DNA of 64,000 nucleotides from Arctopsyche grandis (Eukaryota; Arthropoda; Insecta; Trichoptera; Hydropsychidae), in the NCBI RefSeq assembly GCF_051622035.1, contig NC_135360.1, forward strand, positions 9,600,001-9,664,000. The letters are read 5' to 3'. Each line of letters opens with the position of its first letter. The stretch's first letter is position 1. Under the pieces are notes generated by a model. That model searched no databases. It saw only the letters and a list, made by a program, of their open reading frames with translations, and was not told where the DNA came from. Position numbers and translations under genes: made by a program. Shown in pieces: positions 21,850 through 35,194 of the stretch.

Positions 21850-24430
21850 CGTCGAGTTCCCTGAACTCTGTCGTCGTTGAATAGGTTCTTTGGCCCGGTC
21901 GTATCGGAGCACTTCAGTAACAACTGAAGGATTTCCCTTGTCACAAAACGTTTAGAGTAATTGACAGAAGAGACAGTGAAACGCAGACGATAAGAGCTGA
22001 ACCATATTTTATGTTAATTATTATTGACCGTTAGTTATCTTGCCGTGGATCGTGAGTGCCACTCGAGGTTATGAGCCTTTTAAATTTTCACTAATTCCGA
22101 TATGGAGTCATTCAACCCAGTTTGGCACGAGTAAACTTAGCTAGTAAGGATTTGGAACCATTGTATGTAGGATCTTAAATGATAGCTATGTATGACATAT
22201 GTATGTATATAACATTGGTTAGATATTATGAAAATCTACAATTAAAATGGTTAATACTCATCATTGTTGTGAGCAACTTCGCTGCTCCACTATGCACGCT
22301 TAATTGTTTAACTTTTAAGAAGCGAATCTTAGCAATGATCCTATTATGTATCTAAGCCAGTTCAAGTTTTGCTTAGAGATTCGATTATGTATAAAATTTC
22401 AATTTCAACACGACTCCACGTCTCTGCAATGTCTACCATCAATGACCATTGCAAATCAACTAACTTAAATTGTAAAAAATAAAAAATAAAATACAATGTA
22501 ATTATAGTTATTTTTTTTGTAACCACATTGATAAGATAAAAATGAGAAACATCAATAGAAGAAGGATCATATTTCTTAACATTATTTATAACATTATTAC
22601 CAAATTTGTTTCATTATGAAAATTATGTAATATTCAATTTTTAATGATTATATGCAATAAATATGATATTATTTATTATTAAAATAACGTAATAGGCCAA
22701 TTTGTAGATTAAGTAGAAGACACAAGAGTGGTGCCCGGCACTTTTTTTTAAATAGTTTGGCAGAAGCAAAACACTGCTAGCACGCCTAATCTATATCGTC
22801 GCGATCCTTGGCAAAACTCATCACATAAGTGTTTTGTATTGACAGTGATTGATAACTGCGATTCCCATATTTGAAAAAATGTAGGACAAAAAATTTCGAA
22901 ATTTTTTTTCTGCGCTTCAAAGCATCCATCGACCGCCTAAAACTGGTTATAACTAGTCTTCGGCGGTGGAGTTTCCATTTCCGAATAAAAAGGGTTAACT
23001 ATTGTTCTACAAAGCTAGAAAGCAAAAAAAGGTTGACAATAGTGAATCCATTTTTTTTGGGGCAAAACCAAAAGCAAAAGATTATGTAAATAAGTTGCGT
23101 GGGGGTGGTGAGAAGGCGCGACGTATTCGTCGCGTTATAGAGAGCTGTCATCACGTCGATCTGACAGAGGGTCATTTTTAAATGATTTCGTTGATGATTA
23201 AATTCCTCTAGCATCATGTCGGAGACATTTGCCTAATTCAATAATAGCTAACCCTAGTATGTTGGTAAAGTATCAAATTGATTGGAAAAGTAGTGAAAAA
23301 TTTTTGAAACAAACTAACTAACACAGTGAAACTAATAAAATGCTGCGAAAAGCAAAAGTTTAGTCCCGATGAAAGTATGTGAAAATATATAAACATCCAA
23401 GAATTCAAATTTATTACTACGCACTAGGTAAAAGGCACTCAGTAAATTCGTATTAAAAGGTTTTCCCGGAGAGTTCTCTTTTTATATACAGGGAAGGGGG
23501 CGGTTGGGCAAAACGAAAGTACGTGTTCATTCAGAGATTGAGTAGTTGAAAAATTCATCGAAATGCGATGGAAGTTACGTTCTTCGCTCACATAATGTCC
23601 ATCTGGAACACACACACACATACCCTAATAAATAATTTATTGATGAGGAAGACGAAGACCTCTGAAGAGGGTCGAATCTTCAAAACCAGGAAGTGTTTTA
23701 TGCACACTTTAGTGGGTCACTGGTGATTCGGATTCGTGGATATTGCTTCGCTTGAAATTCAAACGTTTCGCCGATCAAAGTGCGGCAGATGTTCGGAAAA
23801 TTGCGATTTGAATGGAAATTGGTTTATTAAAAAGAAAACTCTGACAGCGAAACGTATTCCGCAAGTCCTCGAATCATTTCTCTGAGATGAAACTGAAATT
23901 GATAAATATAATAAAAATAAAAAAAGGGTTTCAATACATGGTGAACGAAAAGCGAACGCGCATTCCCAAACTACATATAATACAACTGTCAAATACAATG
24001 ATGGAAAATGGATACAATGATATATGTACTGTTGGCATTTTCAATTTATTATGAAACTAACTTTCCAAATTCTTAGAGACAATATACATACATATTTTTA
24101 AAACACTGTTGAGGAATTTATTGCGCAAATACCAGGCTCGGCTCAGTCAAAAGTGAACAACAACACTCCAAACGGTGTCAGCTTGAATGATCATTAATTA
24201 GAATCATATAGGATATGATCAATAAAAGCAAATCTAAAATATTTTTATTCAACTAGTAAAAATACATGAAACTGTAGTACATTCGCTACGGGAAACACAT
24301 TATCTATGTCTTCAACTACTTTTCTGTCGCGGCGGATGACGTAAAATCTGCGTCTTTGCATTTTTAATAATATTTAAAAAAAAAACGCCTATCTTTTGAA
24401 TTTAATAAGATTTTACGAACCACTCAAAGA
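21850..24430. other. no supported gene; one MITE-interior fragment
   Basis: At 22800-22890 GTATTGACAGTGATTGATAA...GATTCCCATATTTGAA repeats the Harbinger-like MITE interior, with an A-rich, T-rich 3' side. The rest is AT-rich sequence without recognised exons. 23630-23720 is somewhat GC-richer (GACGAAGACCTCTGAAGAGG) but unassigned. Confidence 0.4.
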
Positions 24431-25030
24431 CACATTTATAAAACATTTGCATTTGCGTGCACAGTGACACGACATTCTGGACGGTCGCGTTGCGTCGCAT
24501 CATGTCGTACCACAACGCGCTAGTACCACGAAACTTTTCAGTAAGCACAAATGTACGCATTGCTTATACACATATACATTTTCGTATTCAAAACTTATAT
24601 TATCAAACGAACGAACCGGCGATTATAAAAACATTTCAACCCAAAACTAGCCAAAAATCTGATAGCCGAGAGGAAGGGCGGAAGAGGGTGGTGAAAAACA
24701 ATCCAGACGCGTTTGCGTTAATCGCCATTAGGCGAGGAGGCCATTTTTGAAATTGGTCCGTTTCGAACGAGCAGTGGCGGCTCGCCGTGAAAACGCGCCC
24801 AATTATGGCTATAAATATTCGGCCGCGCTTGTTCGCAATGAAAACGTTTTCCCATTCAGACGTATATATATCTGGGTTACGGAAAATCGATCTACGCCGT
24901 ACGCTTTTCCGGCTGCAAGACTTCCTTTCACCTCCCTATCACCCCCTTGCCATTTTCCACGAGCCCCGAATTTCCAAAATAGCCGCCAAAAATATGTATA
25001 GGCGTATAGGTAGATTTCATTCAACCCTTT
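24430..25030. promoter_or_regulatory. GC-rich island, open in several frames
   Basis: CpG-bearing block (for example TTGCGTCGCATCATGTCG, CGGCCGCGC) in which plus-strand ORFs at 24457-24750, 24747-25001 and 24787-25089 overlap, as does a minus-strand ORF. This pattern reflects base composition. GGCTATAAATA near 24808 looks like a TATA box. Promoter or enhancer is an inference. Confidence 0.3.
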
Positions 25031-25416
25031 CGCGGCGTACCATAAGCCACGGTTACTATACACTGCGTTACATAAATATGTACTTTTGATATTGTACAAA
25101 GTTCCTATGTATAAATATATGGTATTCTACATCCAAAAAGTTATATACAATAGTGTTAGCAATATATAATATAGTGTATTATCATTAATTATAAATAAAT
25201 CATTTTTCTATTCAACCACATTACGATTAATTAATAAATAACTAAGTTAAATTATAATGCATTGACAAACTTCTATTGCCATATTAATATTTCGACACTT
25301 GTTGCTTTTAAGCAATGGACAACTACATATGTAACTTTTCAGCATGTAAGTATGTATATGCATCAAATTATAATCCCATAATTTAGTTAAACTTTAAACC
25401 AAACTATGTATATGTA

Positions 25417-25715
25417 GCCAGCAGCATAGCTCATAGTGGTTGCGTTAATGCTAACCACCGAGAGGTTCCTTGATTGAAAATAATTTATTTGGAAATATTT
25501 CTGTAGTGCTGCTGGTCAGACATGGATATTTGTGACTCCAAGTCGATCGTTTCCTATCGAGTTTGCCAATTTATCTGATTTCATTGTTGAAACGGTTCCT
25601 CATCGAATTTGCAAACCATCCTATCCACTATATCACCACTATTTGAATATGATTTCAAATTTATAATCTATAATTTTATATATGGACAAGTTGGTATCAT
25701 GGGGAAATATAAACA
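25417..25715 (+). repeat. tRNA-headed SINE, head type II with spacer
   Basis: CAGCAGCATAGCTCATAGTG...GCTAACCACCGAGAGGTTCC, then the type II spacer GAAAATAATTTATTTGGAA, then TGCTGGTCAGACATGGATAT, the core AGTCGATCGTTTCCTATCGA...GTTGAAACGGTTCCTC, and the tail TCACCACTATTTGAATATGA, ending near GGTATCATGGGGAAAT. The second half of the head is rearranged (the expected GGGTTCAAGCCC is lost). Confidence 0.85.
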
Positions 25716-25719
25716 TAAA

Positions 25720-26434
25720 ATCAATCAAATATGTTGTGATTTTCATACATTAAAATACAATTTGAACTGCTCAACATACTTTTTGACCAAAATGTGAAAA
25801 AAATGGTGGTCGATTCACACATTATTTGATCATACAAATTGAATGAAAAACGATAATAAAAAAAACTAAACGCTAAATCTAATAAGAATAATGATGAAAT
25901 AAAAACTATTTTCCAATAAGAATGTTTTCAAAATGGACAAAGATCAAAAGCAAACCTTACACGGTCAATAATACCGTCATTACTGCACGCCATCAGCATT
26001 AATGACAGCATCCCCTCCACCCTCCAATACTGAAGCTCTGATATCAAAATATTCAGATATAAACGTCATTACTTGCCGTCAACATCGAAAGTTTTCACGA
26101 TCAATAATTCTGTCTATATTTGATAGTAAACTTGATGAAAAAGTGAGTAATATGCAAATTACATTTACAAAAATATCTACATTTTCAATTTCGATTTGTA
26201 CACGCGCGATTAACCTTAACGTACACGCTCTCGACAATATCAGAGAAATCTCAAGAGCGCACTTGAAATTACAGGGACAGATTTAAAATAAAAATGCTAA
26301 ATTATTACAGTCTTTGCATTCGATTATCGTTAAAATTCCAAAGTGACTCCAATAAGGCACACTCAAAAAAATAATCAAAAAATTGAGCACATCGAATCGA
26401 GTTTTTTTCCCAATCGGACGACTCTATGTACATA
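25720..26434. other. AT-rich region, no gene seen
   Basis: A 94-codon plus-strand ORF (26002-26286) has no recognised domain and ordinary AT-rich composition. Nothing else seen. Confidence 0.3.
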
Positions 26435-26442
26435 GTAATAGG

Positions 26443-27484
26443 TAGAGACACGTATTTTGGGCACTTTGCTATTGATGCTTAATTGATGCTAAAATTCGTA
26501 AAATATGCGAATAGATGCTAAAATAACAAACAAAAGTGAAATTTGCATAAAATTTATAAAATTAATAGACAATTTATAAGGGTCTTCCTATCCCTTTGCG
26601 CATTTATTATGTGAAGAATTTGAGGGGATAACAGAGCTTGCAGTTTACCATAGACGGTGCTTTTCCTGTCGAAACCAAGCAACTGCTTTTGTCTACTATG
26701 TACTGTAAACAAAAGAAGACAGTTGGAGCTGTGTTTCCAAAAGGCTGCTCAAAAAAGCGTCTTAAAACTAGAATCGCACTCAAGACTATATGAGACAAAT
26801 CTATTCCTCCAAATATTAAGTAAACTATTCAATCCATCTGTGGCAGGTACAAAATCTAATATTAATGTTAAAGAAACAGTTTTGTTTTTTAGAAACCTGC
26901 CATTGTTTAATGTTTTAACAGAGGCTCAATGTTTGGAAGGATATCAGCACTTTTTTAGATAATTAATAGAGTATATAAAAAGTGAATCCACGCCGGATAT
27001 ATTGCTATTATTGATGGCAACAAAAATAAAATATGAAGAGTTTGGTTGTGCAGCTCTAAAATTTATTTGATGTCCCGTCAATAGTGTGGAGGCTGAAAGG
27101 TATTTCAGTAAATACAATATATGTAATTGTTAGCGATCGTCGCACAAATTTCAAAAAATAATCTGTAGAAATATGCTCCATGTTGAGTTTTAATAAATTT
27201 TAATTGGTATTATATTTTTATATTCATGTTTTTTTCATTGTAATTTTGATTCCAAAACATTTTTGAATTTTTCTATTATTTTTTAATTGTTGTGTTGTCT
27301 TTAAATTGTATATATGTATATACATTTCATTAAAATTCATCGAAATTTTTTATTATTTAAAATTAAACTCTTCATAAAAATATGTAGATGCTAAAATTGA
27401 ACATTTTAAATGTCCTAAAACGTTAAAATGTAAAATGAAAATGCTAAAATTGACAAAAATAGATGCCCAAAATACGTGTCTCTA
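26443..27484 (+). mobile_element. hAT element with decayed transposase, intact ends
   Basis: Ends are perfect inverted repeats for at least 20 bases (TAGAGACACGTATTTTGGGC inward), flanked by an exact 8-bp duplication GTAATAGG (26435-26442 and 27485-27492), as in hAT transposons. GATGCTAAAAT-type subterminal repeats occur at both ends (26478, 26513; 27388, 27450, 27468). Around 27050-27200 the plus strand, with breaks, reads like the hAT C-terminal dimerisation region: VWLCSSKIY, then CPVNSVEAERYFSKYN with one shift, then DRRTNFK and CSMLSFN. The 26657-26962 ORF is part of the decayed transposase. Confidence 0.88.
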
Positions 27485-27492
27485 GTAATAGG

Positions 27493-28197
27493 CAATTACG
27501 ATATTACAAAACCTACATTTCAAAACAAAAAAAATGTTGGCAGCTTCTGCCAGACAAAAAGCGCAACGTCTCATTAGGGTTGACTCACAGGGTAAATCGG
27601 GGATGGGGTCTGCGTCACCCCAATCCTCTTATTGTGACGTCACCGGGTAAATATTTGTGTCATCCCCCTCCCCATCAACCCCCCAATCTATTGTGCGAAC
27701 GTGTGATGAATAGTTACGGTTGATAAATGCTGCATTCGCCACTTGTGCACCCCACTTATTGGTATAAATACATATATCTATTCTTATTAACCGGACGTTC
27801 TCAAAATGTGACTAAAATAAATATACATACATATGCATAGTAAAAAAACACAAGAACAGTATCTATTTCGTTTTGGATAGTTTCACATATCACAATATCA
27901 ACTATCGTAACCCAGGCCAACGATATGAGAGATTAAAGTTATATTACAAACATATGTCATGGTTATATCTACGAATATATGTAGTTTCAGATATAGAGAA
28001 GACCTTTGCACGCGCACATCAATTGTAACGTCAATTAAGGTTGTAGTAAAAAAGGCGATGTAATATAATCGCAATTAGGAAATGACCTCGACCCATTTTA
28101 AAAACTGCAAATGAAATGATATCGCTTACACATGGATGTGCTATTAAGTCGAGGAAACGGAAAATGGAAATAGGCAAGTTATTCCCAAAGATCTTCA
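27493..28197. other. no supported gene
   Basis: 27550-27720 is GC-richer and open on the plus strand (to TAA at 27721), without a known domain. The rest is AT-rich. Confidence 0.3.
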
Positions 28198-28437
28198 TCT
28201 AATATATAATTTCGAAAGAGACTTTGTAACTATGTGTATATGTAAAGTTTGTTGGGAATATCGAAAATTAATCAAAATTTTCTATGGCAACGATATCTAT
28301 AGCGTTAAATATATTTTTTTTCGATTCCAATAAATTTAATAAAAAAACAAATTAATGTTTACTGTTATGTAGATTGTTTTGACATGTTTAAGCTGTTTAT
28401 ATTACAAATACCGAGCGAAGCCGGGTAAAACCACTAG
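28198..28437 (+). mobile_element. non-autonomous Helitron, complete
   Basis: Begins TCTAATATATAATTTCGAAA...GAGACTTTGTA and ends ATACCGAGCGAAGCCGGGTA...CCACTAG, inserted between A and T. The GCGAAGC hairpin followed by CTAG is the Helitron 3' signature. At 240 bp it cannot code for a Rep/helicase and must rely on an autonomous relative. The best-preserved copy in the window. Confidence 0.8.
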
Positions 28438-29052
28438 TATAATATAAGTATACTTATACGACTACCTGGTGAATAATTTCAGTTGTTATAATAAACGATA
28501 AATGCAGTGGGTTTGGTTTGATCGGTTAATTCGGCTATTTGGGAAAAATCCCAATAAACGAAAACCAAATGAAGAAATTAAAGGTAATCCTTCAACTTCG
28601 TTTATTAGAAATTAAAGGTAATCCAGCTGGCTTTTTGGGACAAAATATTTCGGCCTGATGTGTCCTAATTGATCGGAGTCCTCCGTTATCATAATAAACG
28701 ATAGATCATTATAATTAATGACAAATAACTACGATAAATGGTCAGTACATTCAGGTCAGTAAATAAATAGCTAATCAGTATTTTATTTGTATTAACTTTT
28801 TTTGAATGTTTAATTTCATTTTGACAGCTGGTTTGTAACATGACATACGAAATTCCAAATACCTTACATAAATAAATATTCTTACACGGCTACTGACAAA
28901 TTGCATTTGATAATTGACCAAAAATTTTGTTTGTCCAAGTATAATATGAATAATTAAGATTGATTAAAGCCTTCAAACGAGTTCTGAATAGATTCTAACG
29001 AGTTTCTCTTTCCAGATATACATACATACACATTTATACGACAATATTGATG
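28438..29052. other. region with short duplications
   Basis: ATAATAAACGATA occurs near 28489 and 28691, and GAAATTAAAGGTAATCC near 28575 and 28609. No gene or complete element recognised. Confidence 0.35.
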
Positions 29053-29697
29053 TTAACTCATTATGGACCGCCCGAGTTTGCAAAAAACTCTATGAGAGTC
29101 CGTGTATTTTTCGCAAAAAAATAGGTATTGTAAATTGAACATAAATCCTAAATCTTTCTATCAATTAAATTAAAAATTAGAATACAGCTTTTTTGCAGTT
29201 GCCTTCGACCGCATGAATTATCACATCAGTATATCTCAAATTGTGGTGAATTATGTATTAAATTTTGTATAAAGTTTATATACATTTTAATATATTTTCA
29301 CGAAATAAACGATATATATCTTATAAATCATTGTTATTCTTTGAATTTAAGAATCAATTTGAAAATTAAATACACATGTATGTGATGCGAAAAAAAAACA
29401 ATTTCAATATCTGGCGATTTGAAATCTTTTCTGAATATTATCTTTTTGGAATACTATAGAATTTACATCCTTGGAGAAAAAAAAGCCAAACTTTAAAAAG
29501 TCAGACTTTTTCTTAAATCTATTTATCGATATATTGAATAAAGATATTCTGGTATGATATACATGTATGAATGAAAGTTTAAAACAAAATCTTTGAAAAA
29601 AAGTTTGAAGGATTTAAAAACACACGCTGTGTTTCAGCCTTTGAATAACGTTTTATCAAAAGCACAGCGGATGTATTTACAACGCATAATGAGTTAA
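29053..29697. mobile_element. TTAA-flanked piggyBac-like MITE candidate
   Basis: Left end TTAACTCATTATGGACCG, right end CATAATGAGTTAA: a 13-bp inverted repeat that includes the TTAA target site typical of piggyBac. The interior is AT-rich and noncoding. The inverted repeat is short, so chance cannot be excluded. Confidence 0.5.
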
Positions 29698-31239
29698 TAC
29701 ACCACACAACACATGTATGAAGATATAATGAAATTTTCATTATTTTATGGAAAAAAAATCACCGATTACAACGAAAATCTATAAATATGTAATACTACAT
29801 ACTATTGTACTTGTTGCGAACATACATACATATAAAATACTAGAAATATTATAGATACGCAGATAAAAAGCGAAAGTCATTCTATCCAATTATATATGTA
29901 ACAATGTAAACAGTACCTACATACATGATACAGAATTCGATAAAAGTAAAAATCTTATCTTATGTATTTAGTTTACATGCGTGTCAGTTCTAAAAGGAAA
30001 CTTGCAACTTCAAGTGTAATTCAAATAAATACTATACATCCATAGTGTAACACTATGAATAAAATATTACGCACTTGTATTACGACTTATATTCATGTTC
30101 AGAAAAAAACTTTTTGATAGAAGCAAATTAAATATTGACAATTCACATCAACTTTTTCAAATATTTATCTACATACATACATAATTCCTTACCGATAACA
30201 TTTTCGCATATTGCAAAAGGGTCGATCTTTTCATGATCTCCTGTGGAAAATTAACTTTTACAACCCGTCGTATATCATCAAAGCCAACCCACAATAAATA
30301 CCTGGACGGACAAGACAATACCTAAGACGATAACGAGCGGCAAAGGTGTAAACACTATTTTCGCAGAAGCACTTCAAACGGTGAACGTCTCAATGGCTAA
30401 GCAAATATCGTTAAAATCAGCACTGGACCGACGCATTGTCTAGCTGCGGCATTCATTGTACATTTGGATAGCTTTTCCGGGAAAAACGAGCACAGGTACA
30501 TATATACCAATTGAATCGTCGTTTCAACGGATAGCTTTCATCGAAGCCGTTCTCGGAAGAATCACCTGACGGTTGTTAAATCTCAAACGAGTGCTAGAAA
30601 TCGCAGATTATAATAAATCGTGTCGGTTAACTTTTAGCCGATCATTTAGAGGGGTTTTCGCGTTGACTGTTTACCGTTATGGAAACTGCAATATTGTATT
30701 CGTATAATGATTTCGGATGGTTGTTTGTAAGTTATCTTTTTACCGATTCCAGTTTCGTTTGTTATTTTTTGCTGACACGCAAAAACAGAAAATGATCGAA
30801 TTGTAAACACGTCAATATATAAAAGCTCGTTTCACTCGACTGATTCTTTTGGTTCAAAATGATGATTAGATTCGGTGGATTTTTTACAAGCGAATTTTTT
30901 TCACATAAACTTGCATTGGTTGATTTTAACACTTTAAATAAACCACATGCAAAAAAAATATCCTCTTCTTATCGCTTAAATGCTTTCATCGTGTATAAGA
31001 TTTTGTAAATATGTATGTATGTATGTATTATGTTCCTTTATCGTATCACCGATTGAGACACTAATAATTATAATTTATATATATAATCTATTGAAATTTA
31101 AAAATAATTTAAATACAACGAAATTTAGATTTTAATTATTAAATCAATAATATAATTTTAATACTCATCAGAAAAATACTTTTATTTCATTTTATACACT
31201 TACATATATATATAACATTTATACGTTCATATACATATG
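29698..31239. other. no supported gene
   Basis: AT-rich. 30280-30600 is less AT-rich, with CpGs, but has no open frame of note. Confidence 0.3.
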
Positions 31240-31500
31240 TACATTTCTGCCATAGGTGCCATGACAATTCGCCCCAAGGTGTATGGCAATTTCTTGTACT
31301 AAACAATTACAATACAATAGCGTCATATATGGACAAACTGGTACAATTAACAATCAACAAATTCGACATACGACGAATTTGCGAAAAACTGCAGCCATAA
31401 TTATATACTTATATCCGGCCGGGATTTGAACCCTCAATCTCTCCTGGTAAACAATGGCTACAAAACACTGAACTACGGTGTGCCTATATAACTTTTATAA
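31240..31500 (-). repeat. second tRNA-like SINE family copy
   Basis: The minus strand starts GGCACACCGTAGTTCAGTGT (A-box region) and has GAGGGTTCAAATCCCGG (a perfect B box). The body differs from the other SINEs (TGCAGTTTTTCGCAAATTCG...), ending near CACCTTGGGGCGAATTGTCA. Single copy here. Confidence 0.55.
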
Positions 31501-31502
31501 TA

Positions 31503-31680
31503 CATGCTACACGACTTCGCTCGGTAAAAAGAAATGAAAACCATGAAAAAGTCTATTAAATTTATTATTTGAATTGAAAAAAAAAATATTACTTAAAGAC
31601 CTACCAATTACAAACGTCTTTGACCAATTCAGCCGATCAGAAACGACTTTGACGACAATCAGAAGCGAATTACAGGCGCC
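31503..31680 (-). mobile_element. Helitron-type fragment
   Basis: The minus strand ends TTACCGAGCGAAGTCGTGTA, similar to the 3' hairpin of the Helitron copies; the final CTAG is changed. The inside carries CGTTTCTGATCGGCTGAATT, related to 15575-15615. Confidence 0.5.
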
Positions 31681-31689
31681 GTTTTATAT

Positions 31690-32809
31690 ACATATGTACA
31701 TACATATAAGTATATTTCTGCCAAACTATTATTTTTTTATACAAACACTTAATCATATAAATAATATATGTAGATTGCTATATATTTGCTAGATTTATCT
31801 AAGTCAAATCATATGAAAACGTTATTCTAAAAAAATACACGATAAAATAATTTTTTATCATATTCGCTTTCGGTTAGCTATTAATTATAGCCATGGAATT
31901 TGTTACAGATAATTAAAAGCTTCAATATAGTATCATAACATATGTAAATATAAAAAAATAGACAAAGGTTCCCAAAATTAACTGTCTTGAAGCCCTTATT
32001 GGTATTCAAAATATTAAACGATAAAATTAAATATTCCGCAAATTATTATACAAATCTTGCGATAACTGAAACAATTGATTTAATAATCCTCTCTATTGAT
32101 TGATTTATTTTGTTATTGTACTTAAAAATAACAACATTTAAACCACAATAAATTCATCCTATTATAATCTACAAGGAGACGAGCTCTAAGACTTGACTAT
32201 TTAAATAAAACATATATGTACGTATATTATATTAAAGCGAAACATATAATATGCACGTGCGTACGTGACACTGGTAACATTGAAGGGAATTTGACCACAA
32301 TTTCCAAAGGGCACCGGTATTAATTAATAGACCAAACGTAATTATTCGAATACGCCAACGTTGACGTACATTTGATCCCGCGAGGAATCATGGATGGATG
32401 CGAATAATTTTCGCATGGATGACAGCTAATTTGATTGATTCCCACAATCTATACACTGACTAAACCGATGTAGCCAGCGAAGCTTAGGGGAACTCTAATA
32501 CGACCTATGTATGTATGTACATATGTATGTATATATATAAATATATATTGGCGACCACAAATAATGAAAAATTCAACATAATTCTAATAAATTTCCCAGA
32601 AAAAAATACTTTTAATATAAAAATGTATACCTACAACGCATGTATGTACATATGTTCATACATATACATATATCGCATTCTAAGAACGCAATGAAGAAGT
32701 CTTTAATATAATACCCAACTATGTATTCAGGACAATGTTTAAAAATTTCAATATATGTATCAGGAGGGTAATTTTTCAAAATTCATGCTAGTGTTTCAAT
32801 TGAAATTCA
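31690..32809. other. AT-rich region, no gene seen
   Basis: ATGTATGT/ACATACAT tracts at 32500-32540 and 32640-32670. ATGCGAA-taat-TTTCGCAT is a small hairpin near 32398. No exon recognised. Confidence 0.35.
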
Positions 32810-33735
32810 GGGCCGTGCAAAGATAAAGTTGCGCCCGGGGCAAAAGCTTGAATTTGCCGCCCCCTCCTACTCATATTAAAACTTTTTTATTAGTTTCACT
32901 CTGTTAGTTACATGAATTTCCTGCCCGTAAAAATTTTTGATCTGATTTTGAACCACTTCCACTCTTTAGATCGCTTTGATATTTTACCGACATACGGGGG
33001 TTAGCTAACATTGAAGTAAGCTAATATCTCCGAAATGGCGCTAGAAGTGGTTAATTATCAACGAACTCGTTAAAAATTACATCGGAATCTTGTGTCAGAT
33101 CCAAGCGATGACAGCAAGCTATCCAAACGCTGCTTTCTATCGCCCCGTCAAAACTCAGAATTCAACAGTGGTAAAAGTTACTTTTTTCACTCTCATATAT
33201 GTACTCTCATCTCATATCATAAAAACTTAATATAACAAGCTTTCATACTTTCTCATGTAAGATTTTAATTCATAAATTTGATACAACAAATTACAATTTA
33301 AAAAAAATAGTTCCAATTTTCGTTAAATCTAAGAATTGTATTTCCTTGTTTTCAATTGAAAAATTCAGTTGAAATTTATCAATTGAAAAATTCAGTCTGT
33401 TCCGAGCCATTGAAGAATTTTAACCTTGGACTATTTTAAGTTTATATTAAGCTTTTAAACTTTCAGCTCATGTGTTTGTTACTGAAAATTATATATGCTA
33501 TATGCATACTTTCATAGTTAGTTTACAAATTCTGCAATTTAGTTTATCTGCAATTTAATTTTGGCTAATTTTTTTCAAGAATTTTCATTTAAATCCGGAA
33601 AAATATCTTTGCATTTATTATTTAGCTAAAAAATTAGTTGAATTAATTTCCAATTCGTATTCTAAATTCTAATTTGGGTCATCACCCCCTTCAACCCCCC
33701 CCCCCACTTCCCTTCGCATGGCTTTGGTATTAACC
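32810..33735. mobile_element. candidate hAT-like non-autonomous element
   Basis: The left part AGGGCCGTGCAAAGATAAAG...CGCCCGGGGCAAAAG and the right part read backwards (AAAGCCATGCGAAGGGAAGT) are imperfect inverted repeats. GGGCCGTGC...GCCCCGGG ends are common in hAT-derived repeats. A C-tract lies at 33697-33709. No target duplication was identified, so the boundaries are approximate. Confidence 0.35.
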
Positions 33736-33937
33736 CTTTGACAATTCAACGAATAGTCTTGGAATGGATTTGATCCAGGATTTGAAATTTAATTTAAAAT
33801 TAAAATACTTATGTACATTATGTTGCTAATAAAAAGAGACTTAAAAAGTAATAACTTAAAAAATAATAAAAGTAGTAACAAATAAACTCCGATAAAATAT
33901 GACAACTCAATTTAGTCAAATCGTCACTTATGGAATT

Positions 33938-34030
33938 TTAGTGGTTTTACCCGGCTTCGCTGGGTATTTGTAATATAAACCGCTTAAATTTATTTGAATA
34001 GTTTTATTTTATTCAAATTTATTTGAATAT
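33938..34030 (-). mobile_element. Helitron 3'-end fragment
   Basis: The minus strand reads ATACCCAGCGAAGCCGGGTA followed by AAACCACTAA. The hairpin ACCC-AGCGAAGCC-GGGT is perfect in its outer pairs. Only the 3' end is present. Confidence 0.65.
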
Positions 34031-35194
34031 TCATTTGTTTTTTTATTACATTTAACATCACGGATTCTACGAACCAAACTTACATACATATAAAGTCTTT
34101 CGAAACTATATATTAGATTTTTATTCCAGACGATAATTACATAGAATAGTGCAGTCCTTATCATCCACAATAAATAAATATGGTATATATCATTGATGTA
34201 TAATAGTAAGTGTATTATATATCGATAATGAACATACAACAATATGTAGATATAGTGTAGAGAGAACGCGTTATCCGACGGAAAATGCGGTTAAATATAA
34301 CGATAATAATACTGTCGACTTACCTTGAAAATTTAATTGTACATCTGAAGTCGACGAAACTTGTTTGCGATGCGTTAATTCTCCCGAGAACATATTTCAC
34401 TGATCAGTCCGACAAAACTCACTTTTTCAGCACAGGATATCTATCAAAAAATGAAACAAATCTTTTATAAAAATATGAGAATATAAACTACGTATCGGCA
34501 AAGGCTGATTTTAATAATAATAAAAAAGAAAAAACAAAAAAAAAAAAACGGGGAGAATATGTAAATGAAATAATCAAAAATCGCTTAGTATCGTCGCCTG
34601 TGCGTCAAACTCGCATATATGTAACTTATACATTATCTAATTTGATATTATGGATTGAAAATTCATATATTGTACCTATAATTTCTTTTAAAATGAATTT
34701 GTGATTCTTTTGTAACGTTGCACGTGAACGTAAACGTCAAACACGACTGGCTAGTGGCTCGTTTACAACGCACGACCCACAACCGATCTCTACGGTCAGC
34801 CGAGACCGACTGTGGTCTTCGTACGACTCTAGTCGTTGAAATGCGTTCGCACTCGCCAGACACCTACGCTGCATTTTTTTTATTATTTATTTATTTATTA
34901 TGTGGGTGGGGTGTGTTTACGTGAGTTTAGTTTGGATTTTCTAGTGCAAGGGTGATCGACTTGCATTCTAGGTGTATTTTTTATTTGTTTTATCCGTATT
35001 ATATATGAAGTGATTCAAGTTTATTAGCTTGATTAAAATGTGCTGAATAGCATTTCAGAATTGCACAAGCAAGGGTGTGGAGTCAATATTAAAAATTCCG
35101 ATTCCGACTATAGATTACAGTCACAGATAAGATTCCGTTTTAAAATCTAATATTATTTTTTTTTTTTTCACATATGTAGATATATGTATATATG
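34031..35194. other. no supported gene; small GC-rich island at 34700-34860
   Basis: 34700-34860 is CpG-bearing (GTGAACGTAAACGTCAAACA..., CTACGGTCAGCCGAGACCGA) and open on both strands for 66-68 codons without known domains. Possibly regulatory. The rest is AT-rich. Confidence 0.3.
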
